From assembly GCF_008119785.1 (NCBI RefSeq), contig NZ_VSFA01000015.1, positions 1 to 64,000 on the forward strand: DNA of 64,000 nucleotides, in the 5' to 3' direction. Below, in pieces: positions 42,292-52,517 of this stretch (its first letter is position 1; each line of letters starts with the position of its first letter). The notes beneath the pieces are model-generated. The model had not been told where the DNA came from. It saw only the letters and a program-made list of their open reading frames with translations, and did no database searches. The translations under genes were made by a program, and so were the position numbers. The DNA comes from Micromonospora sp. MP36. Lineage in GTDB: Bacteria; Actinomycetota; Actinomycetes; Mycobacteriales; Micromonosporaceae.

Positions 42292-43907
42292 ACGACGGCG
42301 CCGCCGGCGATCGTGTGGGTGACGCGGGCGTCGGCGGGTAGTCCCGCCCCGGTGGCGAACAGGTTACGGTCGAGCACGGCCAGGTCCGCGCGCTTGCCGA
42401 CGGCGATCGTGCCGCCGTCCGCGTCATGGTTGACATACGCCGAGCCGGCGGTGAACGCGGCGAGGGCGACCGACAGCGGCAGCGCCTGCTCCGGCAGGAA
42501 CGGCGCGTTGTCGCGGTGCTCCGGGTCGATCCGGGTCACGGCGACCTCGATCTCCTCCAGCGGGTTCGCGGTCGTCACCGACCAATCGCTGCCCATGGCC
42601 AGGGTGGCCCCGGAGCGCAGCAGATCCCCGAAGGGGTACTGCAACTGCGCCCGCTCCCGCCCGAGGAACGGTACCGTGAGCTCCTCCATCTGCGGTTCCA
42701 TCTGCGCCCAGTACGCCTGGCAGTTCGCGGTCACCCCCAACTGCCGGAAGCGCGGCACGTCCTGCGGGTGGACGAGTTGCAGATGGGCGATGTGATGCCG
42801 GTTGTCGCGACGCCCGTTCGCCGCACGAGCGGCCGCGACCGCGTCGAGGGCGTTGCGCACGGCGCGGTCACCGATCGCGTGCAGGTGCACCTGGAAGTCG
42901 AGCCGGTCCAGTTCGGTCACCGCGGCGGCGAGCAGTTCGGCGTCGACGTAGGTCAGGCCGTGGTTGTCGGTGTGGCCGCCGCAGCCGTCGCAGTACGGTT
43001 CGAGCAGCGCGCCGGTGTAGTTCTCCAGCACCCCGTCGGTCATGATCTTGACAGTGGTGGGGTGGAAGCTGCCACCGGCCGCGGACTCCCGCTGGGTGCG
43101 GAACTCGGGGATCTGGTCGAGGCCGCGGTGCCGGTCCCACCACAGGGCGCCGACGACCCGGGCCGTGAGCCGGCCGGACGCGGCGAGTGACCGGTACGCC
43201 TCCAGGGTGCCCGGGGTCACCCAGGCGTCCTGCCAGCCGGTGATGCCCAACGAGTGCAGATGCGCCTGGGCGTTGAGGATGGCCTCCTCCCACTCGGCGC
43301 GCCCCGGCAGGGGCACGTGCCGGTCGTTGAAGCTGTAGGCCGCGCCCTCGTGCAGGGTGCCGGTCGGCTCGCCGGTGTCCGGGTCGCGTTCGATGCGCCC
43401 GTCAGCGGGGTCCGGGGTTTCCCTGGTGATGCCCGCGATCTCGAGCGCCCGGGAGTTGACCCACGCGCCGTGGACGTCCCGGTTGAACAGGAAGACGGGG
43501 CGGTCCGGCGCGATCGCGTCCAGGTCCTCCTTGCGCGGGGTGCCGCCGGGGAAGTGCTCCATCGCCCAGCCGCCGCCGATGATCCAGGGCTGGTCGGGGT
43601 TGTCGGCCGCGTAGCGGGCGATCCGGTCCAGGTACGCCGGCCGGCCGGCGAGGTCGTTGAGCCACACCCGGAGCCGGTTGCGCCCGGCGAAGGGGGCGTG
43701 GATGTGCGCGTCCTGGAAGCCCGGCAGCACCATGCCGCCCGCGGCCTCGATCACCCTGGTCCGCGGGCCGATCAGCTCGGACACGGGCTCGGAACCGACC
43801 GCGACGATCCGGTCCCCGCGTACGGCGACCGCGTCTGACCAGCTGCGGGCGGCGTCGACGGGGTAGACGTCGGCGCCGGTGATGACCAGGTCGGCGTACT
43901 CGGTCAA
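42267..43907 (-). CDS. YtcJ-like metal-dependent amidohydrolase
   Basis: A 546-residue cytosolic amidohydrolase (Amidohydro_3). Metal-binding HIHAP follows GMVLPGFQDA; further histidines occur in VHLHAIGDRA and HIAHLQLVHPQD, and the acid in AMGSDWSVTTANPLE. Family members hydrolyse C-N bonds of varied substrates; specificity is unknown. TTG 43907 is the likeliest start given the GAGGG site and where homology begins (TEYADLVITGADVYPVD). It diverges from the amino-acid import operon, with a shared 239-bp promoter region, so a role with N-acylated amino acids is plausible. Confidence 0.85.
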   Translation of the reverse strand: MTEYADLVITGADVYPVDAARSWSDAVAVRGDRIVAVGSEPVSELIGPRTRVIEAAGGMVLPGFQDAHIHAPFAGRNRLRVWLNDLAGRPAYLDRIARYAADNPDQPWIIGGGWAMEHFPGGTPRKEDLDAIAPDRPVFLFNRDVHGAWVNSRALEIAGITRETPDPADGRIERDPDTGEPTGTLHEGAAYSFNDRHVPLPGRAEWEEAILNAQAHLHSLGITGWQDAWVTPGTLEAYRSLAASGRLTARVVGALWWDRHRGLDQIPEFRTQRESAAGGSFHPTTVKIMTDGVLENYTGALLEPYCDGCGGHTDNHGLTYVDAELLAAAVTELDRLDFQVHLHAIGDRAVRNALDAVAAARAANGRRDNRHHIAHLQLVHPQDVPRFRQLGVTANCQAYWAQMEPQMEELTVPFLGRERAQLQYPFGDLLRSGATLAMGSDWSVTTANPLEEIEVAVTRIDPEHRDNAPFLPEQALPLSVALAAFTAGSAYVNHDADGGTIAVGKRADLAVLDRNLFATGAGLPADARVTHTIAGGAVVYDSGLSR

Positions 43908-44146
43908 CCTCGCACCCTCTTCCGGCTCAACCGCACGGAGGCCGCCCGCCTCAGCGCGTTGGCTCAGGATCGAAGCACAGACGGAAACGCTTCGGCAATG
44001 GTCGGCGCAGCGGCGGCGCGGCCGAGGAGGCCCTCGACCGGCGAGCATCGAATAAGACGATGCTCACCCTGCAAAGCGTTCGGGCTGTTCACGCTGGCTG
44101 ATCCCGGATAGGGTCCCCGCCAGTCGTCTCAGCCAGGAGGTTTCCG

Positions 44147-45034
44147 GTGGTCAGCAAGCGTGCGCTTCGCATCGTCGTCGGTCTCGCCACACTCTCGCTC
44201 GCCGTCACCGGCTGCGGACGCTCAACCAGCGGGCAGACCCCACAGGGCGCCGGCGCCGCTTCGGTCGCCGCCGACGCCAAGGCCGCCGACCTGGTCCCGG
44301 CCGCCGTCAAGGACAAGGGCGTCCTGCGGGTCGCCACCGCCGAGGGCTACCCGCCGATGGAGATGTACAAGGACGGAACCCAGGAGCTCACCGGCGTCGA
44401 CCCGGATCTGGCGGCGGCGATCGCCGAGCGGCTCGGCCTCAAGCTGGAGATGACCAACGCCAGCTTCCCCGGCCTGATCCCCGGCCTGCAGGCCGACCGC
44501 TGGGACCTGGCGATGTCCTCGATGAGCGACACCGAGGAACGCCGCAAGGCCGTCGACTTCGTGGACTACTTCCAGGCCGGCGGCTCGATCATGGTGGCCA
44601 AGGGCAACCCTGCCGGCGTGAAGGACCTGGCGGACCTGTGCGGCCGGGCCGTGGTGCTCGCCAAGGGCAGCTCCAACCTCGCCATCGGCGAGAAGCAGAA
44701 CGCCTCGTGCGCCAAGAAGATGACCATCTCGCAGAGCGAGGACGCCCCGACCGGCCTGCTGCAGATCGACGCCGGGCGCGCGGTGGCCACCATCGTCGAC
44801 TACCCGGTGGCCAAGATGCTGGCCCAGCAGAGCGGCAAGTACGACGTGCTGGAGGCCCAGTACGAGGCCGGCCCGTGGGGCATCGCGATCGACAAGAAGG
44901 ACAGCCAACTGCGCGACGCCGTGCGCAAGGCGCTGCAGGAGCTGATCGACTCCGGCGACTACTCCAAGATCATGGAGAAGTGGGGCGTACAGGGCAGCGC
45001 CGTAAAGACCGCCACGGTCAACGACCAGAAGTGA
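44147..45034 (+). CDS. Amino-acid ABC transporter substrate-binding lipoprotein
   Basis: A 295-residue SBP_bac_3-family lipoprotein: signal ending LAVTGC with lipidated Cys23; mature part [21 protein letters not shown] and [21 protein letters not shown] typical of polar amino-acid binders. GTG 44147 has a full AGGAGG site six bases upstream. It is the first of five co-directional, overlapping genes (importer, D-acylase, beta-lactamase-like). The ligand may be an N-acyl-amino acid, D-amino acid or small peptide; inference. Confidence 0.92.
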   Translation: MVSKRALRIVVGLATLSLAVTGCGRSTSGQTPQGAGAASVAADAKAADLVPAAVKDKGVLRVATAEGYPPMEMYKDGTQELTGVDPDLAAAIAERLGLKLEMTNASFPGLIPGLQADRWDLAMSSMSDTEERRKAVDFVDYFQAGGSIMVAKGNPAGVKDLADLCGRAVVLAKGSSNLAIGEKQNASCAKKMTISQSEDAPTGLLQIDAGRAVATIVDYPVAKMLAQQSGKYDVLEAQYEAGPWGIAIDKKDSQLRDAVRKALQELIDSGDYSKIMEKWGVQGSAVKTATVNDQK

Positions 45035-45990
45035 GCACACCCGTGGAGGAGACCGTCGCGGGCCCGGGCGAGGCCGGGCCCGCCGGCCCGGAGACGCCCG
45101 AGGCGAACCGGATCAGCCACCCGCTGCGACCGGGGCGCTGGCTGGCCGCCGGGGCGACCGCCCTGATCCTGGCCTGGCTGGCCTGGACCATCGCGATCAA
45201 CCCGAACCTGCACTGGGACATCGTCGTCAAGTACCAGCTCGACCGGGTCATCCTGGACGGACTCTGGGTCACCATCCAGCTCACCGTCGCCTCCATGGCG
45301 ATCGGCGTGACGCTCGGCGTCATCGTGGCGCTGATGCAGGTCTCCGACAGCCGCATCCTGCGCGCGGGCGCCATGGCCTACGTCTGGTTCTTCCGCGGCA
45401 CGCCGCTGCTGGTGCAGCTGATCTTCTGGTTCAACATCGCGCTGATCTTCCCGGAGGTCGGCCTGGGCGTGCCGTTCGGCGGTCCGAAGCTGGTGACCTG
45501 GGAGACCAACACCCTGGTCACCGGCTTTGTCGCCGCGCTGCTCGGGCTCAGCATCAACGAGGGCGCCTACATGAGCGAGATCGTCCGGGCCGGCCTGCGC
45601 GCCGTCGACCCCGGCCAGCAGGAGGCCGCGGCGGCGTTGGGCATGTCCCGTATGAAGATCATGAAGCGGGTGGTGCTGCCCCAGGCGATGCGGATCATCG
45701 TCCCGCCGACCGGCAACCAGTTCATCTCCATGCTGAAGACGACCTCGCTCGTCTCGGTCATCGCCGGCGCCGACCTGCTCACCGTCGCCCAGCGGCTCTA
45801 CCTGACCAACTTCGAGGTGATCGCCCTGCTGATCGTCGCGTCCATCTGGTACCTGGTGCTGACCACCGTCGCCAGCATCGGCCAGTACTTCCTGGAACGC
45901 CGGTTCAGCCGCGGCTTCGGCGCCACCACACCCGGCACCCTGCGGGGGCGGATCGCCCGCAACCTGCGGCTCACCGGGAGCGCGCGATGA
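45031..45990 (+). CDS. Amino-acid ABC transporter permease
   Basis: A 319-residue HisM/GlnP-type permease. A cytosolic acidic N-terminus of about 40 residues precedes the first membrane span; the ATPase-contact loop [25 protein letters not shown] is clear. GTG 45031 overlaps the upstream stop (GTGA) and the stop overlaps the ATPase start (ATGA). It probably works as a homodimer because no second permease is present. Confidence 0.92.
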   Translation: MSTPVEETVAGPGEAGPAGPETPEANRISHPLRPGRWLAAGATALILAWLAWTIAINPNLHWDIVVKYQLDRVILDGLWVTIQLTVASMAIGVTLGVIVALMQVSDSRILRAGAMAYVWFFRGTPLLVQLIFWFNIALIFPEVGLGVPFGGPKLVTWETNTLVTGFVAALLGLSINEGAYMSEIVRAGLRAVDPGQQEAAAALGMSRMKIMKRVVLPQAMRIIVPPTGNQFISMLKTTSLVSVIAGADLLTVAQRLYLTNFEVIALLIVASIWYLVLTTVASIGQYFLERRFSRGFGATTPGTLRGRIARNLRLTGSAR

Positions 45991-46751
45991 CCCCGCCGAT
46001 GGTGCAGTGCCGGTCCCTGCGCAAGAGCTTCGGCCGCCTCGAGGTGCTGCGCGGCATCGACCTGACCATCGAACGCGGCCGGGTCGTCTGCGTGGTCGGC
46101 CCGTCCGGCTCCGGCAAGTCCACGCTGCTGCGCTGCCTCAACCACCTGGAGGAACCGCAGGCGGGCCGGGTCTACGTCGACGGCGAACTGATCGGCTACT
46201 CCGAGCGCGGCGGCCGGCTGCGGCCGCTGCCGGACGCGCGCCTGCGCCGGCAGCGCGAGTCGATCGGCATGGTCTTCCAGCGCTTCCACCTCTTCCCGCA
46301 CCGCACCGCCCTGGAGAACGTGATGGAGGGCCTGATCGCGGTGAAAGGCGTCCCGACGGGCGACGCGCGACAGCGGGCCGCCGACCTGCTCGACCGGGTC
46401 GGGCTGGCCGACCGCGCCCACCACTACCCGGCCCAGCTCTCCGGCGGCCAACAGCAGCGGGTGGCCATCGCCCGGTCCCTGGCCATGTCGCCGAAGCTGA
46501 TGCTCTTCGACGAGCCGACCTCGGCGCTCGACCCGGAACTGGTCGGCGAGGTGCTGGACGTGATGAAGGACCTCGCCGCCAGCGGCATGACCATGATCGT
46601 GGTGACCCACGAGATGGGCTTCGCCCGCGAGGTCGGCGACCACCTCGTCTTCATGGACGAGGGCGTGATCGTCGAACAGGGGCCACCCCGCGAGATCCTC
46701 GCCGCGCCGCAGCACGACCGTACCCGCGCCTTCCTGTCGAAGGTGCTGTGA
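45987..46751 (+). CDS. Amino-acid ABC transporter ATP-binding protein
   Basis: A 254-residue ATPase with Walker [10 protein letters not shown], signature LSGGQQQRV, Walker [13 protein letters not shown] and the switch histidine in VVTHEMGF. A GlnQ/HisP-type energiser of the upstream permease. Start and stop overlap both neighbours, so it is a central gene of the operon. Confidence 0.94.
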   Translation: MTPPMVQCRSLRKSFGRLEVLRGIDLTIERGRVVCVVGPSGSGKSTLLRCLNHLEEPQAGRVYVDGELIGYSERGGRLRPLPDARLRRQRESIGMVFQRFHLFPHRTALENVMEGLIAVKGVPTGDARQRAADLLDRVGLADRAHHYPAQLSGGQQQRVAIARSLAMSPKLMLFDEPTSALDPELVGEVLDVMKDLAASGMTMIVVTHEMGFAREVGDHLVFMDEGVIVEQGPPREILAAPQHDRTRAFLSKVL

Positions 46752-48373
46752 TGGCGCGCCTCGACTTGCTGATCACCGACGGGGAGATCATCGACGGCAC
46801 CGGCTCCCCGGCCCGTCCGGCCGACGTGGGGGTGCGGGACGGGCGGTTGGTCCTGCTGCCGTCCGGCAGCCGCACCCCCGACGTCGAGGTGGTCGACGCG
46901 ACCGGGCTGGTCGTCACGCCGGGCTTCATCGACGTGCATACCCACTCCGACCTGCTCGCCGGCGACGACGCCCAGCGCGAGGCGTTGCGCCGGGCGCCGC
47001 TGCTCCAGGGCGTCACCACGGAGATCTGCGGCAACTGCGGGATCAGCCCCTTCCCGATCCCGCCCGACCGCGACGGGCCGGTGCGGGAGCTGATCGCCGC
47101 GACCTTCGGCCCGCCCGCGTCGGCGTACGCGTCGTTCGCCGAGTTCGCCGACGCGCAGGGCGTGGCCCGGCGCAACCACCTCGCCGCCCTCGTCGGGCAC
47201 GGCACGCTGCGCGCCGCGGTGGTCGGCTTCGCCCAGCGGCGGGCCACGCCAGCGGAGATCCGGCGGATGTGCCAGCTCCTCGACGAGGCGCTCGCCGCGG
47301 GCGCCGCCGGCCTGTCCACCGGCCTGATCTACGCACCGGGCGTGAACGCCAGCACCGACGAGGTCATCGCGCTGGCCCGGGTGGCGGCCGCGCACGGCAA
47401 GCCCTACGTGACACACCTGCGCGACGAGATGTCCCAGGTCGAGTCGGCCCTGGAGGAGGCGATCGAGATCGCCACCGCGGCCGGGTCGGCGCTACAGGTC
47501 TCCCACCACAAGACGGCGGGGCGGCGGGCCTGGGGCAGCACCATCCGCACCCTCGCCCGGCTCGAGCAGGCGCGCGCCGACGGGCTCGACGTCACCTGCG
47601 ACGTCTACCCGTACACGGCGGGCAGCACGGCCCTGCACGCGATGCTGCCGCCGTGGCTGATCGCCGACGGGGTACCGGCCATGCTCGCCGCCACCGCCGA
47701 GCCGGCGGTCCGCGACCGGATCCGCCACGACCTGGTCGCCGGGGTGCCCGGCTGGGAGAACACCGTCGGCAACGGCGGCTGGGACCTGATCCGCGTCGCG
47801 TCCGCCCCGAACAACCCGGACACCCAGGGGCACACCATCGCCGACCTGGCCGCCGCGCACGGCGTCGACCCGGTCGACTACGCCTGCAACCTGCTCGCCG
47901 CCGAACGCGGCGACGTCACCATCCTCAGCCACTCCATGCACGAGGACGACGTACGCCGGGTGCTGGCCAGCCCGCTGACCATGCTCTGCTCGGACGGCGT
48001 ACCCAAGGGCGGCCGCCCCCACCCGCGGTGGGCGGGTAGCTTCGCCCGAGTGCTGGGCCACTACGTGCGCGACGTGGGACTGCTGGACCTGGCGGCGGCG
48101 GTGCACAAGATGACGTCGATGCCCGCCCGCCGCTTCGGCCTACCGGAACGAGGGCTGCTCGCCGACGGGTACCTCGCCGACCTGGTGGTCCTCGACCCGC
48201 AGCGGGTCGCCGACGGCGCCACCTACGACGACCCGCTGGCACCGCCGCGCGGTGTGCGGTGCGTGGTGGTCGGCGGCCAGGTCGTCGTGGACGACGGCGC
48301 GGTCACCGACGCCCGGCCCGGGCGGGTGCTCGCCGTACCGGATCGGGCGCCGACCGGGGCGGGACGGCCGTGA
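46751..48373 (+). CDS. N-acyl-D-amino-acid deacylase (D-aminoacylase family)
   Basis: A 540-residue amidohydrolase. Metal-binding H63-T-H65-SD follows [22 protein letters not shown] holds the metal-ligand cysteine typical of D-aminoacylases; [19 protein letters not shown] and CSDGVPKG fit the rest of the family. It removes acyl groups from N-acyl-D-amino acids or cleaves related D-configured amides. The ATG shares one base with the ATPase stop. Placed after an amino-acid importer, it likely processes the imported substrate in the cytosol. Confidence 0.9.
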   Translation: MARLDLLITDGEIIDGTGSPARPADVGVRDGRLVLLPSGSRTPDVEVVDATGLVVTPGFIDVHTHSDLLAGDDAQREALRRAPLLQGVTTEICGNCGISPFPIPPDRDGPVRELIAATFGPPASAYASFAEFADAQGVARRNHLAALVGHGTLRAAVVGFAQRRATPAEIRRMCQLLDEALAAGAAGLSTGLIYAPGVNASTDEVIALARVAAAHGKPYVTHLRDEMSQVESALEEAIEIATAAGSALQVSHHKTAGRRAWGSTIRTLARLEQARADGLDVTCDVYPYTAGSTALHAMLPPWLIADGVPAMLAATAEPAVRDRIRHDLVAGVPGWENTVGNGGWDLIRVASAPNNPDTQGHTIADLAAAHGVDPVDYACNLLAAERGDVTILSHSMHEDDVRRVLASPLTMLCSDGVPKGGRPHPRWAGSFARVLGHYVRDVGLLDLAAAVHKMTSMPARRFGLPERGLLADGYLADLVVLDPQRVADGATYDDPLAPPRGVRCVVVGGQVVVDDGAVTDARPGRVLAVPDRAPTGAGRP

Positions 48374-49167
48374 GCGCGGCTCGCGGCGGTCGAGGCATGC
48401 GGGTCGGGGCGATGGTGCGGCGGCTGGAGGACGGCCACTGCCTCTCGGTGGAACCCGACCTCGTTCTGCCGCTGGCCAGCGTCGGCAAGGTCCTGCTCCT
48501 CGGCGAGGTGGCCCAGCGGCTCGCCGACGGCACGCTCGCCGCGGACCAGCCGGTGCAGCTGCGCGACGACGACCGGGACGTCGGCGGCACCGGCCTGCTC
48601 GGCCGGCTGTCGCCGCCGTGCTGGACGGTCGCCGACCTGGCCACGGCGGTCGCCGCCGTCAGCGACAACGCCGCCACCAACGCCCTGCTGCGGCTGGTGA
48701 CGCTGGACGCCGTGCAGCAGGCGGCCCGCCGCGCCGGGCTGCGGGACACCACCGTGCACGACCGCATCCGCGCCGAGCGCGGCCCCGGCGTACCGGAAAC
48801 CTTCGCCACCGGCACCGCCCGCGAGCTCTGCGCCTTCCTCGCCCAGGTAGCGACGGGGACGTGGCGGAGCCCGCAGGCGTGCCGGCTGCTGCGCGGCTGG
48901 CTCGCCGGGAACACCGACCGCGCGATGGTCGCCGACTCGGTCGGCCACGACCAGTGGTCGAGCGACGGCGTCCGGGTGGAGAACAAGACCGGCACCGACA
49001 CCGGGGTACGGGCCGACGTCGGGATCGTCTCCGGCCGGCACACCGTCGTCTACGCCGTGATCGCCGCGTTCGAACCCGGGGCCGAGCGGGCCGCCGTGGC
49101 CGAGTTGCGGCGCTGGGGCACCGTGGTCGACCGGCTCGCCGGCCCCCACCGCCCGGACAACTCCTGA
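48370..49167 (+). CDS. Cytosolic class A beta-lactamase-fold serine hydrolase
   Basis: A 265-residue protein of the beta-lactamase/transpeptidase fold with S37-V-G-K40, S98-D-N100 and K206-T-G208, the full active-site set. An obvious omega-loop E-x-x-L-N motif, which supplies the deacylating glutamate of true class A lactamases, is not seen. There is no signal peptide, odd for a lactamase. GTG overlaps the deacylase stop (GTGA). Action on imported D-amino-acid peptides, esters or amides rather than antibiotics is plausible; inference. Confidence 0.85.
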   Translation: MSAARGGRGMRVGAMVRRLEDGHCLSVEPDLVLPLASVGKVLLLGEVAQRLADGTLAADQPVQLRDDDRDVGGTGLLGRLSPPCWTVADLATAVAAVSDNAATNALLRLVTLDAVQQAARRAGLRDTTVHDRIRAERGPGVPETFATGTARELCAFLAQVATGTWRSPQACRLLRGWLAGNTDRAMVADSVGHDQWSSDGVRVENKTGTDTGVRADVGIVSGRHTVVYAVIAAFEPGAERAAVAELRRWGTVVDRLAGPHRPDNS

Positions 49168-50063
49168 CTGAGCTCCACCGCCGCGTCGGTCAGCCGCTCG
49201 ACGAACCTCCCGACCACCGGATTGGGGTTGCCGGGGCGCAACGCCACGCCGATCTCCCGGTGCAGGCTGGCGTGGGCGAGCTGCCGCACCGCCACCCCGC
49301 CAGGGTTGCGCAGACCGAGCGACGGCACCAACGCCACCCCGACACCGGCCCGCACCAGGCCCAGCACCACCTCGTAGTGGTCGCTGCGGCACCGGACCCG
49401 CGGCGCGAAGCCCTCGGCCCGCGCCGCCAGCTCCAGCACCGACACCTCGCCCTGCACGCCGAGGGTGGTGATCCACGGCTCGGCGGCAAGGTCACCGAGC
49501 TGCAGCCGCCGCCGGCGGGCGAGCGGATGGTCGGCCGGGAGCACCACCAACTGCGGGTCCACCATCAGCGGCTCGACCTTCGCGTACGGCAACTCCTGCG
49601 CCGGACTCAGCGGATGGTCGAACACCACCACCAGGTCCAGCTCGCCCTGCTGGAGGCGGGGCAGCAGCTCGTGCGGCTGCCCCAGGATCAGCGCCAGCTC
49701 GACCTGCGGATGGTCCCGGGTGAAGCTGGACAGCGCGCGCGGCAGCAGCTCCGTGCCGGCGGTGGCGAAGAACCCGATCCGCAGCAGTCCCCGGCGGCCT
49801 GCGCCGTGCGCGGACAGCTCGTCCCGGGCCGCCGACATCAGATCGGCGATCTGCTGCGCGTAGTCCGCCAGGCGCTGGCCCGCGACCGTGAGCCGCAGGC
49901 TGCGCGGCCCCCGGTCCACCAGCGCCACCCCGGCCTCCTGCTCCAGGGTGGCGAGCTGGTGGGAGACCGCGGACGGGCTCAGCCCCAGCTGCTCGGCCGC
50001 GGCGACGATCGTGCCGTGCCGGGCGATCTCCAGGACGACCTGCAGGCGTGCGGTGTTGAACAT
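49050..50063 (-). CDS. LysR-family transcriptional regulator
   Basis: A 337-residue LysR protein: HTH at about residues 5-60 (VVLEIARHGTIVAAAEQLGLSPSAVSHQLATLEQE) and a substrate-binding domain. The last 38 residues overlap the convergent beta-lactamase-like gene by 118 bp, making the protein longer than the usual 300. ATG 50063 starts the HTH; the frame is open upstream. It likely responds to a D-amino acid or peptide and controls the adjacent import operon. Confidence 0.88.
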   Translation of the reverse strand: MFNTARLQVVLEIARHGTIVAAAEQLGLSPSAVSHQLATLEQEAGVALVDRGPRSLRLTVAGQRLADYAQQIADLMSAARDELSAHGAGRRGLLRIGFFATAGTELLPRALSSFTRDHPQVELALILGQPHELLPRLQQGELDLVVVFDHPLSPAQELPYAKVEPLMVDPQLVVLPADHPLARRRRLQLGDLAAEPWITTLGVQGEVSVLELAARAEGFAPRVRCRSDHYEVVLGLVRAGVGVALVPSLGLRNPGGVAVRQLAHASLHREIGVALRPGNPNPVVGRFVERLTDAAVELSQELSGRWGPASRSTTVPQRRNSATAARSAPGSNAAITA

Positions 50064-50500
50064 CGGCGGGCTGCCTTCCCTGCTCACCGGCGGTGCGGTC
50101 AATCGTCGACCGCCGCCGGTCCCACACTCTCGCATGCCGGCCGCGCCCGCTCCAGGCCGAGGACGCGTCGCACGGCCTACGCATAGTCCGCCGTCGGTGC
50201 GGGTAGAAGGACGTCACTGCACCGCAGTGGGTATGGGGCGCCGCTGCCTCACCCCGCACGAGTCGATCCGCGCCGGCTGGAAGCCCGGCCCCCGGGTGGT
50301 TACCCGCTGGCGAGGCGAGGCGACCCGATCACCGCATTCGAAGGAGGGCGGCCGATCATGATTTTCCAGGGTGGATCCGTTCGTCGACGGCGGGCGCCGG
50401 CTGCGTTGCACAGCCGCCGCGCCCAGCACTGGCGGCCGTTCGCGCCGGCCTGTTCCCAGGCGTGGCACGGGCGTGTCGTCCGTCGGGTCGGGTGACCGAC
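50064..50500. other. Intergenic region with a small palindrome
   Basis: 437 bp between the LysR gene and an unknown protein. CACTGC-ACC-GCAGTG at 50215-50229 is a perfect inverted repeat; it could be a stem or site for a regulator. Otherwise no gene or clear promoter was seen. Confidence 0.4.
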
Positions 50501-50899
50501 ATGTCCGCTGTGTCCCCGCGCCGAACGGCGCTCACCGTCCCGTCGATACCTCGCGGGTACGTGCAGTACCTGCAGACCAAGCTGCTGGAGGCCGAAGCCG
50601 GCCTGACCGCGATGACCGACAGGTACGAGCGGACGAAGGCGCGTTTCGATCGCTGCTACGCCCGCCGCGGCATCACCCCCGAGGCCGACATCGTCAACTA
50701 CAGCAACGCCAAGGGGATGAACCCGGAGCTGAAGTTCTGGTACGCCAAGGTCGAGCACTTCCAGCGGGAGGTGGCCGCGTACGGGGCGGCGCTGACCGGG
50801 CTCGACGCCGCGCGCCGGATGCTCACCGACGACGGCTACCGCGTCCCCGAGTACGGGCGCTCGCGCAACAACAGACGCGCCCTGAACCGCGTCAGCTGA
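50501..50899 (+). CDS. Coiled-coil protein of unknown function
   Basis: A 132-residue basic, helical protein. Helix-forming stretches (YLQTKLLEAEAGLTAMTDRYERTKARFDRCYARRG and HFQREVAAYGAALTGLDAARRML, read in parts) suggest a coiled coil. No signal, membrane segment or known domain. ATG 50501 is chosen over an in-frame ATG at 50462, which precedes a low-complexity basic stretch. Function unknown. Confidence 0.6.
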   Translation: MSAVSPRRTALTVPSIPRGYVQYLQTKLLEAEAGLTAMTDRYERTKARFDRCYARRGITPEADIVNYSNAKGMNPELKFWYAKVEHFQREVAAYGAALTGLDAARRMLTDDGYRVPEYGRSRNNRRALNRVS

Positions 50900-51024
50900 C
50901 GTCCGCGAGGCCGCCTCTTCCGGCTGCTGCTGCCTCCCGCGCTCGGGGTGAACTGGCACGTTCCAGCTCGCTCCGCGAGCGTCCCTGCCGTCGAGGGCCG
51001 GTAGCCCGAGCCGGCAGGGGAGGA

Positions 51025-51046
51025 GGCGGGTGTGTGGGCACCCGCC
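51025..51046. terminator. Terminator after the PLD-like gene
   Basis: GGCGGGTG, loop TGTGGG, CACCCGCC; 45 bp beyond the PLD-like stop (minus strand). Its arms resemble those of the terminator at 52465-52495 on the other side of the gene. Confidence 0.55.
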
Positions 51047-51090
51047 ACCTCACCGGCACGCCGAGCACGAGGGTTACCCCAGCGACTCTG

Positions 51091-52356
51091 TCAGGGGCAG
51101 GTCGCCGTACGGCCGTTGGCGACGGACCTGATCCCGGCGGCGTCCCGGACCGTGCGGAAGTTGGTCCGGAACGCGTTGAACACCGTGGTGTCCTCCAGTT
51201 GCAGCAGCGTCTCGTCGGACTGGCGCAGCGAGTTGTAGCTGAAGTTGTGACTGCCGACCCAGGTGATCGTCCGATCCGCGCCGCCGTAGTAGTTGCCCTC
51301 CACCTGCAGGTACTTGCTGTGCGTCCAGACGCTGTCGCCGACGCAGTAGTACTTGACGACCGGCCCGCCGTAGGCGCTGTTCGTGGCGGCCAGGAGGTTC
51401 TTCATCGCGGTGACCTCGGAGCCGCTGCCCGGGTCGTACCGCTCCACCACCTCGACGTAGCAGCCCGCGTTGTCCAGCGCCCACAGCTTCGAGGCGAGGT
51501 AGGTGCGGCTGAAGATGGCCTGGTTGACCCGGATGATGGTGCGGTGGGTGCCGTCCTGGGTGCCCACCACCGAGTTGCCGAAGCACGCGACGTTGTCGAG
51601 CACGGTCATGATCGTGTCTTCGTTCGGGTCGTTGTACGGCTGTCCGTTGCTCTCCTGCCGCGGGTAGAAGTGGATCTTCGCGTTGCCGGAGGTCACCGCC
51701 GGTCGGCCGGTGTCGTAGTAGTTGTTGTTGGCCACGCGAGCCCGGAGGTCGTCGAAGTAGCCGCTGTAGGCGTTGTAGATGGCGGTGTTCCCGACCAGGA
51801 CGAGCGCGGCGTTCCACCCGCCGAGCCCGTCCCGCCCGGTGTGCAGGTTGGCCGTCGACTGAACCACCACGTTCGAGGCGCCCTGGGTGCTGGAGAAGAG
51901 GAAGAACTTGTTGTGGTTGATCGACTCGACGGTGCTCAACACCCGGTTGCCGATGCAACCGCGGCCCGCCGGGCAGAACAGGATCCACGACGCCGCGCTG
52001 AGGTTGGTGCCGAGCGCCGTCACGAGGGCGGCGTACGGCGCCTTGGCGGAGTCGTTGTCGTTGAAGATGACCTGGACGTTCACCCCCCGGTTCTTCGCCG
52101 CGATCAAGGCGTTGGGCACGGTGGCGTCGGTCGCGTAGAACATCGCCATCCGGATGCGGGAGCCGGCCGGCGCGCCGTCGATCAGTTCCACGAGGCGGGT
52201 CTGGATCGCCGCCTTCTCGGCGGCCGTACCGAGCGGGTTGTTGAAGACGGCGGTGGTGGTCGGCACGGCGACCGCGGGCGCCACGTCGACGGACAGTCCC
52301 GCGGCCAGGAGGCACGCGGACGCGACGATCGACGCTATGGCTCTGCGTAGGGACAT
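51091..52356 (-). CDS. Secreted phospholipase D-like protein (two HxK motifs)
   Basis: A 421-residue exported protein with a Sec signal (ASIVASACLLAAGLSVDVAPAVA). It has two HxK motifs, HNKFFLFS in the first half and HSKYLQVEG in the second, each followed by an N-T/S-H-N-like segment (QSTANLH, WVGSHNFSYNS), as in the PLD superfamily. It may hydrolyse phospholipids or nucleic-acid phosphodiesters outside the cell. ATG 52356 has GGGAGGG before it. It stands as a single gene between two similar terminators, next to a DrrAB-type exporter and SARP. Confidence 0.82.
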   Translation of the reverse strand: MSLRRAIASIVASACLLAAGLSVDVAPAVAVPTTTAVFNNPLGTAAEKAAIQTRLVELIDGAPAGSRIRMAMFYATDATVPNALIAAKNRGVNVQVIFNDNDSAKAPYAALVTALGTNLSAASWILFCPAGRGCIGNRVLSTVESINHNKFFLFSSTQGASNVVVQSTANLHTGRDGLGGWNAALVLVGNTAIYNAYSGYFDDLRARVANNNYYDTGRPAVTSGNAKIHFYPRQESNGQPYNDPNEDTIMTVLDNVACFGNSVVGTQDGTHRTIIRVNQAIFSRTYLASKLWALDNAGCYVEVVERYDPGSGSEVTAMKNLLAATNSAYGGPVVKYYCVGDSVWTHSKYLQVEGNYYGGADRTITWVGSHNFSYNSLRQSDETLLQLEDTTVFNAFRTNFRTVRDAAGIRSVANGRTATCP

Positions 52357-52464
52357 GGACCCTCCCGGAGGACAGACAGGCGGCGCTTGTCGATTAATCG
52401 ATGCTAAGAAAATCATCGATCCGCCGCTGCCCTCCTGCCGGCCGGCAGCTTGAGAGCGGCAGGC

Positions 52465-52495
52465 GGGGAGGCGGGTGCGGGGCACCCGCCTCCCC
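52465..52495. terminator. Strong terminator after the exporter permease
   Basis: Perfect 14-bp arms (52465-52478, GGGGAGGCGGGTGC; complement 52482-52495) with loop GGG. Lies 22 bp beyond the permease stop on the minus strand, between that gene and the PLD-like gene. Confidence 0.75.
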
Positions 52496-52517
52496 GACAT
52501 CGGAGATGCCTGGCGGA

